64,000 nucleotides of DNA from Serinicoccus marinus DSM 15273 (GTDB taxonomy: Bacteria > Actinomycetota > Actinomycetes > Actinomycetales > Dermatophilaceae), in assembly GCF_008386315.1 (NCBI RefSeq), contig NZ_CP043808.1, positions 682,001 to 746,000 of the forward strand. The letters are read 5' to 3'. Every line of letters begins with the position of its first letter. Position 1 is the stretch's first letter. The translations under genes and the position numbers were made by a program. Positions 45,345 through 53,244 of the stretch are shown here, piece after piece. A model generated the notes under the pieces. The model was not told where the DNA came from. It worked only from the letters and a program-made list of their open reading frames with translations, and ran no database searches.

Positions 45345-46822
45345 TCAGGCGATGATGCGGCGCTCGACCGGCTGAGGTCCGCGCCGGTCGTCCCGGCCAG
45401 CGCTGACCCGGCCCGCCAGCACGTCGGCCCAGGCTTGCGCGAGCCGCGGTGCGACCTGCTCGAGCTGGTCGTGGCCGAGCACGTAGGGCAACCGGACCCA
45501 GCCGTCGAGCCCGCCGCCCGCGGCGAAGTTGGGGCCGGCGGCGAGCGCGACATCATAGGCCCGCGCCGCGGTCGCCAGCGCGGTCGATCCCGGGCGCGGC
45601 AGGGCGCACCACAGCGCCATGCCGCCGCTCGGCACCCGCACTCGCCAGTCGGGCAGGTGCTCGCGCAGCCCGGCCAGCAGGACGTCGCGGCCCGCCCGGA
45701 GCCGGGCCTGCTGCTGCGGCAGGATCTCGGGCGCCGCCTGCAGCATCCGTGCGGCGACGAGCTGCTCCAGCACCGGCACCCCCAGGTCCAGCTTGAGCCG
45801 GCTCGCCGCCATGTCTGCGGCGCGGCCCCGCGGCACCCGCAGCCAGCCGACCCGCAGCCCGCCCCACAACGACTTGCTCACGCTGCCGACGGTGATCGCG
45901 TCCGGGACGTGACGGCCCAGCGGCTCAGGGACGACCTGTCCGTCGAGCGGCAGGTCGACGATCGACTCGTCGATGATCGGCACGACGCCCGCGGCCCGCA
46001 GCATCCGGCCGATCTCGGCCCGCTGCCCGGCCGGCATGAGAGCGCCGGTGGGGTTGTGGAAGTCGGGGATGAGGTAGGCGAACGCGCGCCCCGCCTCTGA
46101 CGCAGCGTCCGGCCCAGCCCAGCGACGTCCCAGTCGTCGTGGGCGTGCTCGATCGGGTGCGCCACGGTGCGCGCACCGGCGCCCTCCAGGGTGGCGATGG
46201 CGTTGGGGTAGGTGGGCGTCTCGACGAGCACCCGGCCCCGTGGCGCCAGCAGCGCCCGAGCCGCGATCGCCACTCCGGCCAGGGCCCCCGGCGCGACGAT
46301 GACCTGGTCCGGTGTCGTCGCCAGACCGCGCGCGGTGAACCGCTCCGCGACGACCTCGCGCAGGACGGGGACGCCGCCGGGGTAGTAGCCGGTGCCGGGC
46401 AGGTAGGCCCCGAGCTCCTCCAGCGCCTGCCCGTAGGCCTCCGAGGTGCCACCCGGCGCACCGGCCGCGGTGCAGGTCAGGTCGATCGCGCCGTCGCTGA
46501 GCGCCGAGGGCGTCAGCAGGTGGTCGATGCGCCCGCCCGGGACGTCCGGCACCTGGACCACGCTGCCCGATCCCCGGCGGGTGTGCAGGTAGCCCTGGGC
46601 GCGCAGCGCGGTGTAGGCACGGGTGACCGTGGTCCGACTGAGGCCCAGGGGACCGGGCAGGTCCCGTTCGGAGGGGAGCCGGCTGCCCTCGGGCAGCCGG
46701 CCGTCGGCGATGAGGTGCCGCAGCGCCTCGGTGAGGCGGCCGTAGGCCGGCCCGGACGACTCGGCGGCCAGCGCCGGCGCCACGAGGTCGGCGACGGCGC
46801 GGGCGGTGAGGACGCGGGGCAT
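45345..46822 (-). CDS. MocR/GntR-family regulator with aminotransferase domain (frameshifted)
   Basis: About 492 residues. The N-terminal GntR winged helix (ALRHLIADGRLPEGSRLPSE, RDLPGPLGLSRTTVTRAY, LHTRRGSGSVVQ) is followed by a fold-I aminotransferase-like domain. That domain has ETPTYPNAIATLEGAG, FAYLIPDFHNPTGALMPAGQ and the PLP-lysine motif VGSVSKSLWGGLRVGWLR. The frame changes near 46112; one more G in GTCCGGCCC (C on the coding strand) joins D-V-A-G-L-G-P-D to AASEAGRAF. MocR proteins sense PLP or an amine and control a divergent gene, here YczE. The ATG at 46822 lies inside a GGTATGCC word. Its stop abuts repeat family 3. Confidence 0.9.
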
Positions 46823-46855
46823 ACCCCCACTGTGTTCGACAGGTGGCCCTCTCGT

Positions 46856-46908
46856 CCATAGCCACTTTGTGTCCACCGGCTCGGAAGTGGCTATGGATCG
46901 CATAGCCA
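46856..46908. promoter_or_regulatory. MocR operator between mocR-like and yczE-like genes
   Basis: CCATAGCCACTT (46856-46867) and AAGTGGCTATGG (46885-46896) form a perfect 12-bp inverted repeat with a 17-bp spacer. A third half-site ATAGCCA (46902-46908) repeats the first in direct orientation 44 bp away. Paired inverted plus direct sites of this kind are typical of MocR-type regulators and should control both divergent genes. Confidence 0.8.
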
Positions 46909-46934
46909 GTTGCGCGCACCTTGGAGGTATGAGC

Positions 46935-47642
46935 ATGCTCACCCACGTGGAGAACTCCCGGGCCGTCACGAGCGCGCGGCGCCGCGCGGCCGACCCGCGC
47001 CGCCAGCTCGCCGCGCTCGGTCCGGTCGAGCAGCTGCGCGCCGGGCGGCTCGGTCGCCGGATCCCGCAGCTGCTCGTCGGGCTCGCCCTCTACGGCGCCT
47101 CGATCGCCCTCATGGTGCGCGGCGTGCTCGGCAACATGCCGTGGGACGTGCTGCACCAGGGCGTCACCCGGCACGTGCCGCTCAGCCTCGGCGTCATCAT
47201 CATCGCGGTGTCGGTGCTCGTGCTGCTCCTGTGGGTGCCGCTGCGACAGTCGCCAGGGCTCGGCACCATCGCCAACGCCCTCCTCGTCGGCCTCGCGGCG
47301 GACGCGACGCTGTGGGTCGTGGCGCCGGGTGAGGGCTGGGTCGTGCGTGGTGCGCTCATGGCTGCGGGGGTGCTGCTCAACGGGGTCGCCAGCGCGATGT
47401 ACATCGGCGCCCAGCTCGGCCCGGGCCCGCGCGACGGGCTGATGACGGGGCTGGCGCGCCGCACGGGGTGGTCGCTGCGGCTGGTGCGCACCGGCATCGA
47501 GGTGACGGTCATCGCGCTCGGCTGGCTGCTCGGCGGCGTGGTCGGCCTCGGCACGGTGGTGTATGCCGTGGCCATCGGCCCGCTGACCCAGGCGCTGCTG
47601 CCGTGGTTCACCGTCGACCTCGGGGACCGCGCCCGGCGGTGA
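46935..47642 (+). CDS. YczE/YyaS/YitT-like membrane protein
   Basis: A 235-residue protein with six predicted transmembrane helices, typical of the YczE family repeatedly found next to MocR regulators. Characteristic stretches: LLVGLALYGASIALMVRGVL, NMPWDVLHQGVTRHVPLSLG, LLNGVASAMYIGAQLGPGPR, DGLMTGLARRTGWSLRLVRT and the last helices GWLLGGVVGLGTVVYAVAIG. Function unknown, perhaps export or uptake of a vitamin-like or amine compound. ATG at 46935 is preferred because GGAGG (46923-46927) is 7 nt upstream; the ATG at 46929 is too close to it. It is controlled by the upstream operator and is divergent from the MocR gene. Confidence 0.85.
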   Translation: MLTHVENSRAVTSARRRAADPRRQLAALGPVEQLRAGRLGRRIPQLLVGLALYGASIALMVRGVLGNMPWDVLHQGVTRHVPLSLGVIIIAVSVLVLLLWVPLRQSPGLGTIANALLVGLAADATLWVVAPGEGWVVRGALMAAGVLLNGVASAMYIGAQLGPGPRDGLMTGLARRTGWSLRLVRTGIEVTVIALGWLLGGVVGLGTVVYAVAIGPLTQALLPWFTVDLGDRARR

Positions 47643-47684
47643 CGGTGCCCGCCGGTTGGCGGGCCCGCCCTCGCGCGCGTTGGC

Positions 47685-47969
47685 TCAGTGCTCGCGCAGG
47701 GCCTCGATGAGCTCGTCCTTGGTCATGGAGGAGCGGCCCTCGATGTCGAGCTCGGCGGCCCGCTCGCGCAGCTCCTCGACGGTGCGGTCCTCGTAGTCGG
47801 AGGCCTCACCGCCGCGCTCGCCGACCTCGGAGCGGGAGGAGTTCGCCGCGGCGTTGGCGATCCGCGCCGCCTTCTCCTTGCTCGCGCCGTCCTCGCGCAG
47901 CGCCTCGTAGACCTCGGGGTCCTTGACGCTCGGGCCTGGGTCGTCCTGCGTCTTGTTCTCGCCTGCCAT
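47685..47969 (-). CDS. Small acidic protein with Rho-N/SAP-like C terminus
   Basis: A 94-residue acidic protein. The first half carries PSVKDPEVYEALREDGASKE and KAARIANAAANSS, a conserved block of small actinobacterial proteins annotated as DUF7218 or plasmid-stabilisation-like. The second half, RTVEELRERAAELDIEG and SSMTKDELIEALREH, is a Rho N-terminal/SAP-like helix-extended-helix motif that binds nucleic acid in other proteins. ATG at 47969 is preceded on the minus strand by a -10-like TACCGT inside a GGCATACC word, 7 nt upstream. Probable nucleic-acid-binding or stress protein; function not known. Confidence 0.75.
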   Translation of the reverse strand: MAGENKTQDDPGPSVKDPEVYEALREDGASKEKAARIANAAANSSRSEVGERGGEASDYEDRTVEELRERAAELDIEGRSSMTKDELIEALREH

Positions 47970-48003
47970 GCTCCCGACGGTATGCCCAGCCACGCTGGGC
48001 CGC

Positions 48004-48354
48004 ATGGCGAAGACCCCTGAGCGCCCCGTCCGCCTCGGCGTGCAGATCCAGCCGCAGCACGCGGCACACCCGCAGATCCGGGAGACCCTGCGCCGCGTCG
48101 AGGAGGCGGGCGTCGACGTGGTGACCACGTGGGACCACTTCTTCCCGCTGACGGGCGAGCCCGACGGCTACGACTTCGGCGAGATCGAGGTGTCGGTCGC
48201 CGGCGGCGCGCTCGACGGTCCCGGGCCGGGGCAGGCGGCGCAGGACCTGTATGCCGAGGGCGCACGGCTCGTCACGGTCACCACGAGCGGCCCGGACCAC
48301 CCGCTCGACCAGCTCGACGCCTGGCTCGCGTGGCGGGACGAGCGGAACGGCTGA
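48004..48354 (+). pseudogene. Internally deleted LLM-class F420-dependent oxidoreductase
   Basis: The 117-residue product fuses the two ends of a luciferase-like F420-dependent oxidoreductase. Residues 1-57 (RLGVQIQPQHAAHPQIRETL, RRVEEAGVDVVTTWDHFFPL) match the N terminus, and the last 40 (LYAEGARLVTVTTSGPDHPL, DQLDAWLAWRDERNG) match the C terminus of a family of about 290 residues. Some 170-200 central residues of the TIM barrel are gone, replaced by GYDFGEIEVSVAGGALDGPG. The reading frame is intact, so this is a deletion rather than a frameshift. It is almost certainly inactive; a mis-assembly cannot be excluded. Confidence 0.7.
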
Positions 48355-48412
48355 AGCAACCATTCGCGGCGCTCGGTGGGCTGAGGGCAACCCTTGGCGG
48401 CGCTCGGTGGGG
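48355..48412 (-). repeat. Intergenic repeat family 3, two units (inverted orientation)
   Basis: Units AGCAACCATTCGCGGCGCTC (from 48355) and GGCAACCCTTGGCGGCGCTC (from 48385), each followed by GGTGGG, lie between the deleted oxidoreductase and the rph promoter. Confidence 0.75.
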
Positions 48413-48431
48413 GGGAGCGGGGTCGAGCGCC

Positions 48432-48437
48432 TACCCT
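48432..48437 (+). promoter_or_regulatory. -10 box of rph-rdgB
   Basis: TACCCT ends 7 nt before the rph ATG at 48445. The same hexamer and spacing occur at ilvE and orn. Confidence 0.55.
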
Positions 48438-48444
48438 GGCTGCC

Positions 48445-49239
48445 ATGACCTCACGCCACGACGGCCGTAGCGCCGACCAGCTCCGCGAGATCCGGATCAC
48501 CCGCAACTGGCTCGACCACGCCGAGGGCAGCGTCCTCGTGGAGTTCGGCAAGACCCGGGTGCTGTGCGCCGCGTCGTTCACCGGGGGCGTCCCGCGCTGG
48601 CGCAAGGGCAGCGGCAAGGGCTGGACGACGGCGGAGTACGCCATGCTCCCGCGCTCCACGCACACCCGTTCGGACCGTGAGTCGGTCAAGGGTCGGCTCG
48701 GGGGCCGGACGCACGAGATCAGCCGGCTCATCGGCCGCTCGCTGCGCGCTGTCGTCGACCTGGACGCCCTGGGGGAGAACACGATCCAGCTCGACTGCGA
48801 CGTGCTGCAGGCCGACGGCGGCACCCGTACGGCGGCGATCACCGGCGCCTACGTCGCGCTGGTCGACGCCGTCGAGACGGCCCGCGCCAAGGGGCTCATC
48901 GCCAAGAAGGCCGAGCCCATCACCGGCTCGGTCGCGGCCGTGAGCGTCGGCGTCGTCGCGGGTGAGCCGGTGCTCGACCTGGACTACCCGGAGGACTCGA
49001 CCGCCGAGACCGACATGAACGTCGTCATGACCGGCGACGGCCGCTTCATCGAGGTGCAGGGCACCGCCGAGGGCACCCCTTTCGACCGGGAGCTGCTCGA
49101 CGCGCTGCTGGACCTGGCCGCCGAGGGCTGCGCCGAGCTGACCGCCCGCCAGGCCGCCGCCTTCGGGGCCGACGACATGGCCGGGTCGGACAGCCACGAG
49201 GCGGGCGCCGACGTGGACCAGGGCCCACCCACGTGGTGA
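48445..49239 (+). CDS. rph: Ribonuclease PH
   Basis: RNase PH (264 residues), a phosphorolytic 3'-5' exoribonuclease that trims tRNA precursors. Conserved blocks: [100 protein letters not shown] and [20 protein letters not shown]. The ATG at 48445 follows a TACCCT -10 in leaderless position. The gene overlaps rdgB by GTGA. In the usual actinobacterial order it would follow the MBL gene found here 7 kb upstream. The C-terminal 20 residues are a variable acidic tail. Confidence 0.97.
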   Translation: MTSRHDGRSADQLREIRITRNWLDHAEGSVLVEFGKTRVLCAASFTGGVPRWRKGSGKGWTTAEYAMLPRSTHTRSDRESVKGRLGGRTHEISRLIGRSLRAVVDLDALGENTIQLDCDVLQADGGTRTAAITGAYVALVDAVETARAKGLIAKKAEPITGSVAAVSVGVVAGEPVLDLDYPEDSTAETDMNVVMTGDGRFIEVQGTAEGTPFDRELLDALLDLAAEGCAELTARQAAAFGADDMAGSDSHEAGADVDQGPPTW

Positions 49240-49967
49240 GCGACCCCACCTCGGGCGCGGACCGTCCTGGCCAGGTCGTCCTCGCCACCCGCAACCCGGG
49301 CAAGGTGGGCGAGCTGCGCGACATCCTCGCGGGCGTGCTCGACCGGGCCGGGCTCGAGCTCGTCGGGCTGGACGCCTTCCCCGGGCTCGAGGACGTCGTC
49401 GAGTCCGGCGTCACGTTCGCGCAGAACGCCCTGCTCAAGGCCAGGTATGCCGCAGCCGCCACGCGCGTTCCCGCGCTCGCCGACGACTCCGGGCTGGCCG
49501 TCGACGTGCTGCACGGTGCGCCGGGGATCTTCTCCGCCCGCTGGTCCGGCCCGCTGGGCGAGGCCACCGGCCGCAGCAAGGACGAGGCCAACAACGATCT
49601 GCTCCTGGCCCAGCTCGCCGACGTGCCCGACGAGCACCGCGGGGCGGAGTTCGTCTGTGCGGCGGCGCTCGTGCTGCCCGATCGCCGCACCCCCGAGGCG
49701 GTCGTCGCCGCCGGGGGCGCCGGCCCTCAGGTGCCGGGGACCGAGTGGGTCCGTGAGGGCCGGTGCCGCGGCGTGCTCGGCCGGGAGCCGCGCGGGAGCA
49801 ACGGCTTCGGCTACGACCCGCTGCTCGTCCGCCCGGACGGCCGCACCCTCGCCGAGCACACGGCTGCGGAGAAGCACGCGATCTCCCACCGCGGCGAGGC
49901 CTTCCGGGCACTGGCCCGAGACCTGGAGGCCCTGCTCGGCCCCGACGCCGGACCGTGGTCGGGATAG
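49236..49967 (+). CDS. rdgB: dITP/XTP pyrophosphatase (RdgB/HAM1)
   Basis: A non-canonical purine NTP pyrophosphatase of 243 residues that clears ITP, dITP and XTP from the nucleotide pool. Motifs: [18 protein letters not shown] (nucleotide-binding loop), [40 protein letters not shown] (metal-binding Asp), RWSG and the C-terminal [20 protein letters not shown] and [14 protein letters not shown] 20-residue insertion ([20 protein letters not shown]) lengthens the middle compared with most HAM1 proteins. GTG at 49236 overlaps the rph stop; GTG at 49233 is equally possible. A strong terminator begins at the stop. Confidence 0.95.
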   Translation: MSDPTSGADRPGQVVLATRNPGKVGELRDILAGVLDRAGLELVGLDAFPGLEDVVESGVTFAQNALLKARYAAAATRVPALADDSGLAVDVLHGAPGIFSARWSGPLGEATGRSKDEANNDLLLAQLADVPDEHRGAEFVCAAALVLPDRRTPEAVVAAGGAGPQVPGTEWVREGRCRGVLGREPRGSNGFGYDPLLVRPDGRTLAEHTAAEKHAISHRGEAFRALARDLEALLGPDAGPWSG

Positions 49968-50006
49968 CACGACCGTCATCAGCAACGTCGGCGATGACGG
50001 TCGTGC
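49967..50006 (+). terminator. Terminator after rph-rdgB
   Basis: A perfect 14-bp stem (GCACGACCGTCATC at 49967-49980 with GATGACGGTCGTGC at 49993-50006) and a 12-nt loop start at the last base of the rdgB stop codon. Confidence 0.85.
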
Positions 50007-50128
50007 CAGGCCGTGGTCACTCCCGCAGTGAGGCGTGGTCGCTTCCCGGGTGAGGTGCAGGACGGGGCGCGCGACCCCATACCCTTGTCCCTTGACCCGT
50101 GGTCACCTGCGACGAAAGACACCCCACG

Positions 50129-51223
50129 ATGGCCCACCAGTGGCGCGGCGTGATCGCCGAGTATGCCGACCGCCTGTCCGCCTCGATCACCGAGCAGGTC
50201 GTGACCCTGCGCGAGGGCGGGACGCCGCTCATCCCGGCCGAGCACCTCAGTGAGCTCGTCGGGGCCCAGGTGCACGTGAAGTACGAGGGTCTCAACCCCA
50301 CCGGCTCGTTCAAGGACCGTGGGATGACCGCGGCCATCAGCGACGCCGCGCGGCAGGGCGCGAAGGCCGTCATCTGCGCCTCGACCGGCAACACCAGCGC
50401 GAGCGCCGCGGCCTACGCCACGAAGGCCGGGATGGAGTGCGGCGTGCTGGTGCCCGACGGCAAGATCGCGATGGGCAAGCTGAGCCAGGCCATCGCCGGG
50501 GGCGCGACGCTCATCCAGGTGCAGGGCAACTTCGACGACTGCCTCACGCTCGCGCGCAAGCTGGCCGAGGCCTACCCGGTCGAGCTGGTCAACTCGGTCA
50601 ACCCGGCCCGGATCGAGGGGCAGAAGACCGCCGCCTTCGAGGTCGTCGACGCGCTCGGCGACGCCCCGGACATCCACTGCCTCCCGGTGGGCAACGCCGG
50701 CAACATCACGGCCTACTGGAAGGGCTACGGCGAGTATGCCGACCCGCAGGCCCCCGGCGCCGGCGGCACGGCCCCCGCCTCGCGCCGACCGCGCATGTGG
50801 GGTTTCCAGGCCGCCGGGGCCGCACCGATCGTCAAGGGTCACCCGGTCGACGACCCGGAGACCATCGCGACCGCCATCCGTATCGGCAACCCGGCCTCCT
50901 GGGAGCAGGCCGAGGCGGCCCGCGACGAGTCGGGAGGGCTCGTCGACGCCGTCACCGACGAGGAGATCCTCGCCGCGCACCGGCTGCTGTCCTCGCGCGA
51001 AGGGATCTTCGTCGAGCCCGCGTCGGCCGCCTCGGTCGCCGGGCTGCTGAAGCGGCACGCCGCGGGGCAGGTCCCGGCCGGCGCCACGATCGTGTGCACG
51101 GTCACCGGACACGGGCTCAAGGACCCGCAGTGGGCGCTGAAGGGGGCCGACGGCAGCGACGTCGACCCGGTGCGGGTCTCGGTCGACGTCGTCAGCGTCG
51201 CCGACGCCCTCGGGCTGGAGTGA
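50129..51223 (+). CDS. thrC: Threonine synthase
   Basis: ThrC (364 residues), a PLP enzyme converting O-phosphohomoserine to threonine. The PLP-lysine motif is [20 protein letters not shown] (Lys near residue 60). Further blocks: [60 protein letters not shown] (phosphate loop) and [20 protein letters not shown]. Its subclass is the shorter plant/actinobacterial type. A -10-like TACCCT (50080-50085) would give a leader of about 37 nt. It overlaps thrB by one base. Homoserine dehydrogenase, usually upstream, is absent, so the threonine operon is split in this genome. Confidence 0.96.
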   Translation: MAHQWRGVIAEYADRLSASITEQVVTLREGGTPLIPAEHLSELVGAQVHVKYEGLNPTGSFKDRGMTAAISDAARQGAKAVICASTGNTSASAAAYATKAGMECGVLVPDGKIAMGKLSQAIAGGATLIQVQGNFDDCLTLARKLAEAYPVELVNSVNPARIEGQKTAAFEVVDALGDAPDIHCLPVGNAGNITAYWKGYGEYADPQAPGAGGTAPASRRPRMWGFQAAGAAPIVKGHPVDDPETIATAIRIGNPASWEQAEAARDESGGLVDAVTDEEILAAHRLLSSREGIFVEPASAASVAGLLKRHAAGQVPAGATIVCTVTGHGLKDPQWALKGADGSDVDPVRVSVDVVSVADALGLE

Positions 51224-52173
51224 TGGCACCGCTCACCCCCGGCGCGACCGCCCGGGTGCGGGTGCCGGCCAGCAGCGCCAACCTCGGCCCGGGCTTCGAC
51301 AGCGTCGGGCTGGCCCTCGGGATCTGGGACGAGTATGCCGTCGAGGTGCTGCCCGAGGCGGGTGCCCTGGAAGTGGTGCTCGCCGGGGAGGGTGCGGACG
51401 ACCTGCCGGCGGACGAGCGGCACCTCGTCGCGTCCCGGTTGCGGGAGGCGCTGCAGGCCTGCGGGGTCGGCTGGCTCGACGGCTACGGGCTGCGGCTGAC
51501 CTGCGCCAACACCATCCCGATGGCCGCTGGCATGGGCAGCTCGGCGACGGCGATCGTGGGCGGCTTGGGGCTCGGCTTCACGCTGGTGCGCGGCGGCGAC
51601 CTGACCGAGGCCGACCTGGGCCTCGTCAACACGCACGCCGGAGTCGCCGAGGGGCACCCCGACAACTCCTCCGCCTCCGTCCACGGCGGGCTCACCGTGT
51701 CGTGGATGCCCAGCGCCCAGGTGGTGCGCACCGCGCGGCCCCCGCTGCACCCCGACGTCGTGCCGGTCGTGCTGCTGCCGGAGGGGCAGCGCCTCGACAC
51801 GGCCACCGCCCGGGCGGTGCTGACGCCCACGGTGCCCCGGTCCGACGCGGTGCGGCAGGCGGGCCGGGCCGCGCTGCTCGTGCACGCGCTGACCAGCGAC
51901 CCCACCCTGCTGCTCGACGCCACGAGCGACTGGCTGCACCAGGAGCAGCGGCGCGAGGCCTACCCCGTCACGATGGGGGCGGTCGACACCCTGCGGGCCC
52001 TCGGGCACGCAGCCGTCGTCTCGGGGGCCGGCCCGACGGTCCTCTGCCTCACGACCGCCGACCTCCTCACCACGGTGCTCGCCGAGGCCCGCTCGTGGGG
52101 ACGCGGCTGGCGGGTCCTGACCCCGGGCATACCGAGCACCGGGCTGCACGTGGTGACCGACGCGGCTGGCTAG
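51223..52173 (+). CDS. thrB: Homoserine kinase
   Basis: ThrB (316 residues), a GHMP-family kinase phosphorylating homoserine to feed threonine synthase. Motif 1 is VRVPASSANLGPGFDSVGLA, the ATP loop IPMAAGMGSSATAIVGGLGL (residues ~88-107) and the third motif LGHAAVVSGAGPTVLCLTTA. HAGVAEGHPDNSSASVHGGL is typical of ThrB. The ATG at 51223 overlaps the thrC stop (TGATG), so translation is coupled and stoichiometric. The stop codon at 52171 forms part of the -10 (TAGGCT) of the downstream tRNA-Leu, so the two transcripts are tightly packed. Confidence 0.96.
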   Translation: MAPLTPGATARVRVPASSANLGPGFDSVGLALGIWDEYAVEVLPEAGALEVVLAGEGADDLPADERHLVASRLREALQACGVGWLDGYGLRLTCANTIPMAAGMGSSATAIVGGLGLGFTLVRGGDLTEADLGLVNTHAGVAEGHPDNSSASVHGGLTVSWMPSAQVVRTARPPLHPDVVPVVLLPEGQRLDTATARAVLTPTVPRSDAVRQAGRAALLVHALTSDPTLLLDATSDWLHQEQRREAYPVTMGAVDTLRALGHAAVVSGAGPTVLCLTTADLLTTVLAEARSWGRGWRVLTPGIPSTGLHVVTDAAG

Positions 52174-52176
52174 GCT
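52171..52176 (+). promoter_or_regulatory. -10 box of tRNA-Leu
   Basis: TAGGCT, overlapping the thrB stop codon, lies 10 nt before the mature tRNA 5' end. Confidence 0.55.
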
Positions 52177-52186
52177 GGTCCCTCAC

Positions 52187-52269
52187 GCGCTCGTGGTGGA
52201 ACTGGTAGACACGCAGGATTTAGGTTCCTGTGCCTTGTGGGTGTGCGGGTTCGAGTCCCGCCGAGCGCA
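52187..52269 (+). tRNA. tRNA-Leu (anticodon TAG)
   Basis: 83-nt class II tRNA. Acceptor stem GCGCTCG pairs with CGAGCGC (52262-52268). D-arm TGGTGGAACTGGTAGACACG. Anticodon stem CAGGA/TCCTG encloses the loop TTTAGGT with anticodon TAG (reads CUA). A long variable arm and the T-loop GGTTCGAGTCC follow. CCA is only partly encoded. Confidence 0.96.
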
Positions 52270-52309
52270 CCGCACGCTGGTGCGGCTCCCTGTGACCTGG
52301 GCGTCGCCA

Positions 52310-52329
52310 TGGTGACGCCTGCGTCACCA
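52310..52329. terminator. 20-bp dyad after tRNA-Leu, terminator or operator
   Basis: TGGTGACGC-CT-GCGTCACCA, 9-bp arms with a 2-nt centre, between convergent tRNA-Leu and bcp. It can act as a terminator stem for either. Its TGACGC-n2-GCGTCA core equals that of the etfBA palindrome, so a protein-binding site is also possible. Confidence 0.45.
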
Positions 52330-52361
52330 GCGAGCGCACCACCAGGCGCACAGGTATACCC

Positions 52362-52844
52362 TCAGCCGGCTCCCGGCAGCTCGACGCCGAGCTGCCGGGC
52401 CAGGGAGGCGACGTGGCCCTTGGCGCGCACGTTGTACTTCGCGACCTCGACGACACCCTGCTCGTCGAGGACGAAGGTCGAGCGGATGACGCCGACGACG
52501 GTCTTGCCGTAGTTCTGCTTCTCGCCGTAGGCCCCGTAGGCGGTGAGCATCTCCTTGCTCTCGTCGGACACGAGCGGGAAGCCGAGCGACTCCTGCTCGG
52601 CGAAGGTCGCGAGCTTGCCCACCGGGTCGGGGGAGACGCCGACGACCGCATACCCCTCGCGGGTGAAGACCGCCTCGTTGTCGCGGAAGTCGCAGGCCTG
52701 CGTCGTGCAGCCCGGCGTCATCGCGGCGGGGTAGACGTAGAGGACGACCTTGCGGCCGGCGAGGTCGGCGAGGCTCAGCTCGCCGCCGTCGGCGGTGGGC
52801 AGGGTCCAGGCGGGGGCGGGCTGACCAGGCTCGAGGCGGGGCAC
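52362..52844 (-). CDS. bcp: Thioredoxin-dependent thiol peroxidase (BCP/PrxQ)
   Basis: A 160-residue peroxiredoxin of the BCP/PrxQ class, reducing hydroperoxides with thioredoxin electrons in the cytoplasm. The peroxidatic Cys is in YPAAMTPGCTTQACDFRDNE (near residue 46) and the likely resolving Cys five residues later (CTTQAC), the 1-6 spacing of atypical PrxQ. GVSPDPVGKLATFAEQESLG, FPLVSDESKEMLTAYGAYGE and SSFVLDE-like STFVLDEQGVV are family blocks. The usual F-x-T-x-x-C-T-T-x-A-C pattern has Met before the TPGC, a common actinobacterial variant. It is divergent from the DUF3618 gene. Confidence 0.95.
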   Translation of the reverse strand: MPRLEPGQPAPAWTLPTADGGELSLADLAGRKVVLYVYPAAMTPGCTTQACDFRDNEAVFTREGYAVVGVSPDPVGKLATFAEQESLGFPLVSDESKEMLTAYGAYGEKQNYGKTVVGVIRSTFVLDEQGVVEVAKYNVRAKGHVASLARQLGVELPGAG

Positions 52845-52932
52845 GGGGGTCCTTTCGACGTCACCAACGGGGCAGGCCTAAGTTATCGTCTCAGCAGACA
52901 GCACGACCACGTCGACCCGAGGACTTCACCAC

Positions 52933-53211
52933 ATGGCCAACAAGCAGCCTGCCCGCTCCGTCAAGGAGATCGAGGCCGACATCTCGGCGACCCGCAGCCG
53001 GCTCGCGCGCACCGTCGACGAGCTGACCTACCGGGTGAGCCCGGACACCATCAAGGCCAACGCGGTCGCGTCGCTCAAGGGCAAGGTCAACGACGCGACC
53101 ATGGACGCCGAGGGCAACCCGCGCTTCGACCGGCTCGCGACCGTGCTCGGGGGCGTCGCCGTCCTGGCGGTCACCCTCGGCAGCCTGCGTCGGGTCTTCA
53201 ACCGCAGCTGA
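52933..53211 (+). CDS. DUF3618 small membrane-associated protein
   Basis: A 92-residue protein of the DUF3618 family, common in actinobacteria. It has an amphipathic N-terminal helix (SVKEIEADISATRSRLARTV), the conserved DELTYRVSPDTIKANAVASL, and one hydrophobic C-terminal segment (LATVLGGVAVLAVTLGSLRR). Function unknown; family members often neighbour membrane-remodelling or stress genes (with YtxH or phage holin superfamily proteins), which are not visible here. ATG at 52933 follows GAGGA (52919-52923); a -10-like TATCGT lies at 52884-52889. It is convergent with the copper ATPase. Confidence 0.88.
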   Translation: MANKQPARSVKEIEADISATRSRLARTVDELTYRVSPDTIKANAVASLKGKVNDATMDAEGNPRFDRLATVLGGVAVLAVTLGSLRRVFNRS

Positions 53212-53244
53212 GCGGTATGCGGGGGCCGCGCCGCGGCTGCGTGA

